64,000 nt of DNA from Clitopilus passeckerianus (lineage: Eukaryota > Basidiomycota > Agaricomycetes > Agaricales > Entolomataceae): assembly GCA_944990035.1 (NCBI GenBank), contig CALYLX010000103.1, positions 124,001-188,000 of the forward strand, given 5' to 3'. Within the stretch, counting starts at the first letter, position 1, and every line of letters begins with the position of its first letter. Below are positions 60,964 to 64,000 of the stretch, one piece after another. A model generated the notes under the pieces. That model saw only the letters and a list, made by a program, of their open reading frames with translations. It did no database searches and was not told where the DNA came from. A program made the translations under genes and the position numbers.

Positions 60964-62290
60964 TGCTACTGAGATTGGATACGAGATTCCGGCGACAGTA
61001 GTCACTAGTTCTGGAGACCCCAATTGTTGTTAATTTATACGCAGCAGAAATCGACGAGGTGAATCCGAGCGGAGCATTGAGAAGTGCGTAATTCGCAGAC
61101 GGGTAGCACGATTTGCACCCTACACAACGTGTCGGCATTCTCGAATGACCACAGGGATGTCTTGTAGAGACAGATACGGTCCGTTGCGGTACCCGGACGT
61201 GACGACGAACGTAAAATACGTGAGGGTAACTTGGGTCATTGGAGCATCATCATGTGCATTTGGTGTCTCGAGACAGGGTAGAGCAGGAACGGCAACGATT
61301 TTTAGCTGAGGCCGTGATGTGCGAAGGGACGGCAGTTTGGCGCTTCAGAAGCCCTTGTCATGATGTAGCTATGCTCTGGGGTATGACATTCTGGGGATTC
61401 ATGTGATCTGTGGGGTAGAAATAGAGTATTGAGTTCAGAGGTCGAGAATCCGAGGTTTATGCTTGGTTTATGCACAATACTTTCCGAGTTTTAGTCGTCG
61501 AATCCATATCTATTCAAAAGACTGACCGACCAACGGTCCGTGACCCGTGCGCGCCGGTGGCCATTATGAACGAGGTCCGCCGGATCTGCGACTGTGGACA
61601 AAGCAAACATCCCCGAATTGCAAGTATGGCTACGAGGAGTGTGGAGAAGCTTCGCCGCTTTCCGTCTTGGTGATTTGACGCTTAGTCAATTGTGTTTCGA
61701 TGGCTTCTGTTCTAAACAACACGCGCGTGCCTACTAATTAGCTCAAGCGCCCAAAAGCTACACCCACTTCTGCTGGCGTCTTAAGAAGTCTCATGCGAGC
61801 GCTGACCCAGATATGACAGCGAAATTTCAATTTAATCTTCTGGAAATTAGGCTTTGACGAGACTTGTGGGGATAGAATTTTCTAGATGTGGTACGGTTAC
61901 AGCCGAGCGAGACATTTACAAGGGAAGAGAACGAGGACATAAATGAACCAAAAGGTCTGCAGCTGTTGATAATTACGTAGAAATTTCTGCCGTAATGACG
62001 ACTTGAAACATGTGAGCTTTTGTGATAGATTTTACCCGCAGACTGAGATTAGTGGCTAGAGGAGTCACTGATGTTGATACTAGACGAACGAAATTTCGAG
62101 AAGTGGACATGGAAAAGAATAGATCGTATGTTACAACAGCATTAGATAGTACACAATAATGTTCCACTCCTCGCGGCGTTGTCTCCTTCCATATTAATCC
62201 AACTCTACTTGTTCAACTCGGCACTCCTAGCCTTCAACTCATCACGGCTCTACGTTGACATAAAACTCTATATCAGCCACCACAGTGTCA
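60964..62290. other. Long upstream region of GH12, no supported gene
   Basis: A 1.3-kb region containing the GH12 promoter. The 61470-61673 open frame and others lack support. Long upstream regions are common for regulated plant-cell-wall enzyme genes. Confidence 0.45.
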
Positions 62291-62635
62291 TCAAGGCAAA
62301 GAATTTTCAGTGCTATCAGCAGCTGTACACACCATGGGATTCTCCAAGCTATTCCTAATCTCGTTACTTGGGATATATGGCCCCGGGGTATTGAAGGCGG
62401 CCATAGGGTTATTTGAGGCTAGACCTCCGCCAGAACCCTCTTGAGGGCGATTGAGGTCGGCTGGGTCGTTAGTTTTCTACAATAAGAACGTTCCATTAGT
62501 TCAGATTCAGACACTAAAACTCAGTCAAAGACGCACAGCAGGATGAGGCTGGATGGAGAACTGCTGCTCGCCTTTATGATCATCCTTCTTGTCGCTGGTA
62601 GCCTTTTGGCGAAGTTTGTTGATGATTTCGGGCAT
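62291..62635 (-). CDS. Small conserved-looking hypothetical protein
   Basis: Two exons: 62537-62635 (33 codons, MPEIINKLRQKATSDKKDDH...) and 62291-62476. They are joined across a 60-base intron to give about 94 residues (KTNDPADLNRPQEGSGGGLA, then NNPMAAFNTPGPYIPSNEIR and a tail LENPMVCTAADSTENSLP). The protein is hydrophilic and without a signal peptide, and probably disordered. Its style (N-terminal amphipathic helix, then PMAAF...GP-x-P) resembles small fungal proteins of unknown function. A good TATA element about 60 bases upstream supports a real gene. Function unknown. Confidence 0.55.
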
Positions 62636-62689
62636 GTTTGGTTTTTTTCAGTGTGATAGTGAATTGAAAGAACTCAAACGAAAGGGCTT

Positions 62690-62700
62690 CAGTTTATATG
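62690..62700 (-). promoter_or_regulatory. TATA box of the small hypothetical gene
   Basis: On the minus strand CATATAAAC lies about 58 bases before the ATG at 62635. It is followed upstream by a C-run (CCCC) that could serve as a stress-element half. Confidence 0.4.
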
Positions 62701-63093
62701 GGGGACCCAATATGATCTGGTGATATGACCGAATATGACATCACTGCGCACCACCACTCTGGCACCGAAGTTGGTGGCGTAGTTGCGGAGCGCAGCTGCA
62801 TTACTCACCGTTGCAAGCAAGCACAGCACTTGCAGAATCCAGGTCATTTAATTGGCCATGAGCAATCTCAGCCCAGAGCGAGTAGTCGAGGATAATTTGG
62901 GTGAGATTGAAGTTTATCAGGAGCCTGTGGAAACCTGGGAATTGAAAATTCGCATAAAACGATGATTCTGGCATTCGTTATGGAAAGTAGTACTATAGCA
63001 TGGAAGGAGAGGGGGAATACATGTAAAACTAAATGTAAAAAATCCCGAGAAATTACAGAGGAAGACGAAGTAAAAGAGTTGTTAGAGCCCATT
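62701..63093. other. Spacer, no supported gene
   Basis: Upstream region of the small gene and 3' flank of the calmodulin-like gene. Nothing else seen. Confidence 0.5.
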
Positions 63094-63935
63094 TCAGGAC
63101 CGAAGCATCTATCGGAGGGTCAATTCAGCCGTCTGTGACTCGGAGGAACGCAAGTCTTCGTACCTGCTTGAATTCTATGGACGACAGCGAGTCAGCGATG
63201 CGTTAGGTGTCCATTATCGAATAACGCACCTTCAAAATCAATCTGCCCGTCACCATTCTTGTCCACTTCCTTGATCATTTCGTTTATTTGTTCCTCGCCC
63301 AGGTGCTCTCCAATATCCCTCATCGTATCCTTCAGCTCCTTCGGGCTGATTAAACCACTTCCATCCTTATCAATGACATTAAAGATCTGCCTGGCTTCAG
63401 TATCTTGATCATAGCCTTCCATATGTTTCGTCATGAGGTCGACAAACTCGTCGAAGCTGATGTTTCCGTCGTTGTTGTAGTCAATCTGGTCAACCAGTGC
63501 TTTGAGCTCGACTTCTGTCAAGTCTCGCCCAACGAAGCGCGACATGACTTTGCCAAGTTCAGCAGTGTTGATTGTGCCATCGCCATCTGTCCATGCCAGT
63601 ATCAGTCAACGCCAAGAAGACCAGTCAGGCAGGGACTCACTCTCATCGAAGATCGAGAACGCAGCCTTGTACTCTGATAAGCCAGTCGAGTCAAAATCCA
63701 ATCAGGCATCCAAGAATCTGCTGACGTACCGTCTCTCTGCTCTAAAGCAATAAGGAGAAGTGTCAGATCCAAGCGTACCAAGGCGGTGCACCGAGAGGAA
63801 CGTACCTTCGGTCTACACAGCAGCAATCCAAAAATTCCCAAAATGACGTCAAATCAGTCCAAGATCCGCCTACTGTTCATGTCAAGACGATCTCACCAGT
63901 TGGGCTTTCGATTTGTGCTCGGGCTGAGGAACCAT
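63094..63935 (-). CDS. Calmodulin-like four-EF-hand protein with microexons
   Basis: Seven exons are read: 63897-63935, 63806-63812 (7 bases), 63730-63741 (12 bases), 63641-63673, 63230-63586, 63164-63174 (11 bases) and 63094-63108 (15 bases). Joined, they give 157 residues: MVPQPEHKSKAQLTEEQRDE, then EF-hand loops DENGDGTINTAE, DYNNDGNISFDE, DKDGSGLISPKE and DKNGDGQIDFEE, ending FKQMLRS. The N-terminal LTEEQ-x-x-E-Y-K-x-A-F-S-x-F-D is the calmodulin opening, so the phases are well supported. Divergence from canonical calmodulin is considerable in loop 2 and the linker helix (MTKHMEGYDQDTEARQ), so this is calmodulin-like rather than calmodulin proper. All loops keep acidic residues needed for calcium. 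Confidence 0.85.
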
Positions 63936-64000
63936 TTCAACGACTCAGTTCTCAGCGTTGGAGGTTTTGAAATGTCGAGACGTGGGAGGTTGCAACGAGG

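Overview
The window is nuclear DNA of a filamentous basidiomycete, most likely a mushroom-forming agaricomycete. The genes are dense and broken by many short introns of about 45-60 bases with GT..AG ends. The families point the same way: a secreted CPL1-like protein, a BCS1-like AAA ATPase, an F-box relic and a Plavaka-type DNA transposon. All gene models were read by eye. Domain identities are firmer than individual splice sites. Several 'starts' of open frames are not ATG, and ATG starts were chosen where possible.

Layout. 1-9 kb: a CPL1-like secreted cysteine-rich protein (cut by the window edge), Mediator subunit MED8, a two-HMG-box mitochondrial DNA-binding protein, a degenerate aminoglycoside-phosphotransferase-like protein and a broken F-box gene. 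10-23 kb: a BCS1-like AAA ATPase split inside an exon by a 10.7-kb Plavaka-like transposon. The transposon carries a transposase gene and a second DUF6698-like gene, and the second gene is itself split by a 2.0-kb element with perfect 21-bp terminal inverted repeats. 23-36 kb: a housekeeping block with TFIIH subunit TFB5, ribose-5-phosphate isomerase, an internally deleted metallophosphoesterase relic, the DNA polymerase epsilon catalytic subunit and the spindle protein ASE1/PRC1. 37-46 kb: a metabolic stretch with an FAD-dependent monooxygenase, an MFS monocarboxylate-type transporter, an unrecognised gene relic and an acyl-CoA oxidase. 47-56 kb: a UBR7-type ubiquitin ligase, a protein with only the hydantoinase-B half of 5-oxoprolinase, a GNAT acetyltransferase fused to an Mss4 domain, and WASP. 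56-61 kb: two tandem GH105 rhamnogalacturonyl hydrolases and a GH12 endoglucanase, all plausibly plant cell wall-degrading. 62-64 kb: a small conserved-looking hypothetical protein and a calmodulin-like protein with microexons.

The most notable structures are the nested transposon insertions. Both have a clean 2-bp target duplication, and removing either element restores the reading frame of the host gene. Other items worth attention are the GNAT-Mss4 fusion, the stand-alone HyuB gene, the microexon-rich calmodulin-like and TFB5 genes, and the tandem GH105/GH12 group. I found no CRISPR array, rRNA or convincing tRNA gene.
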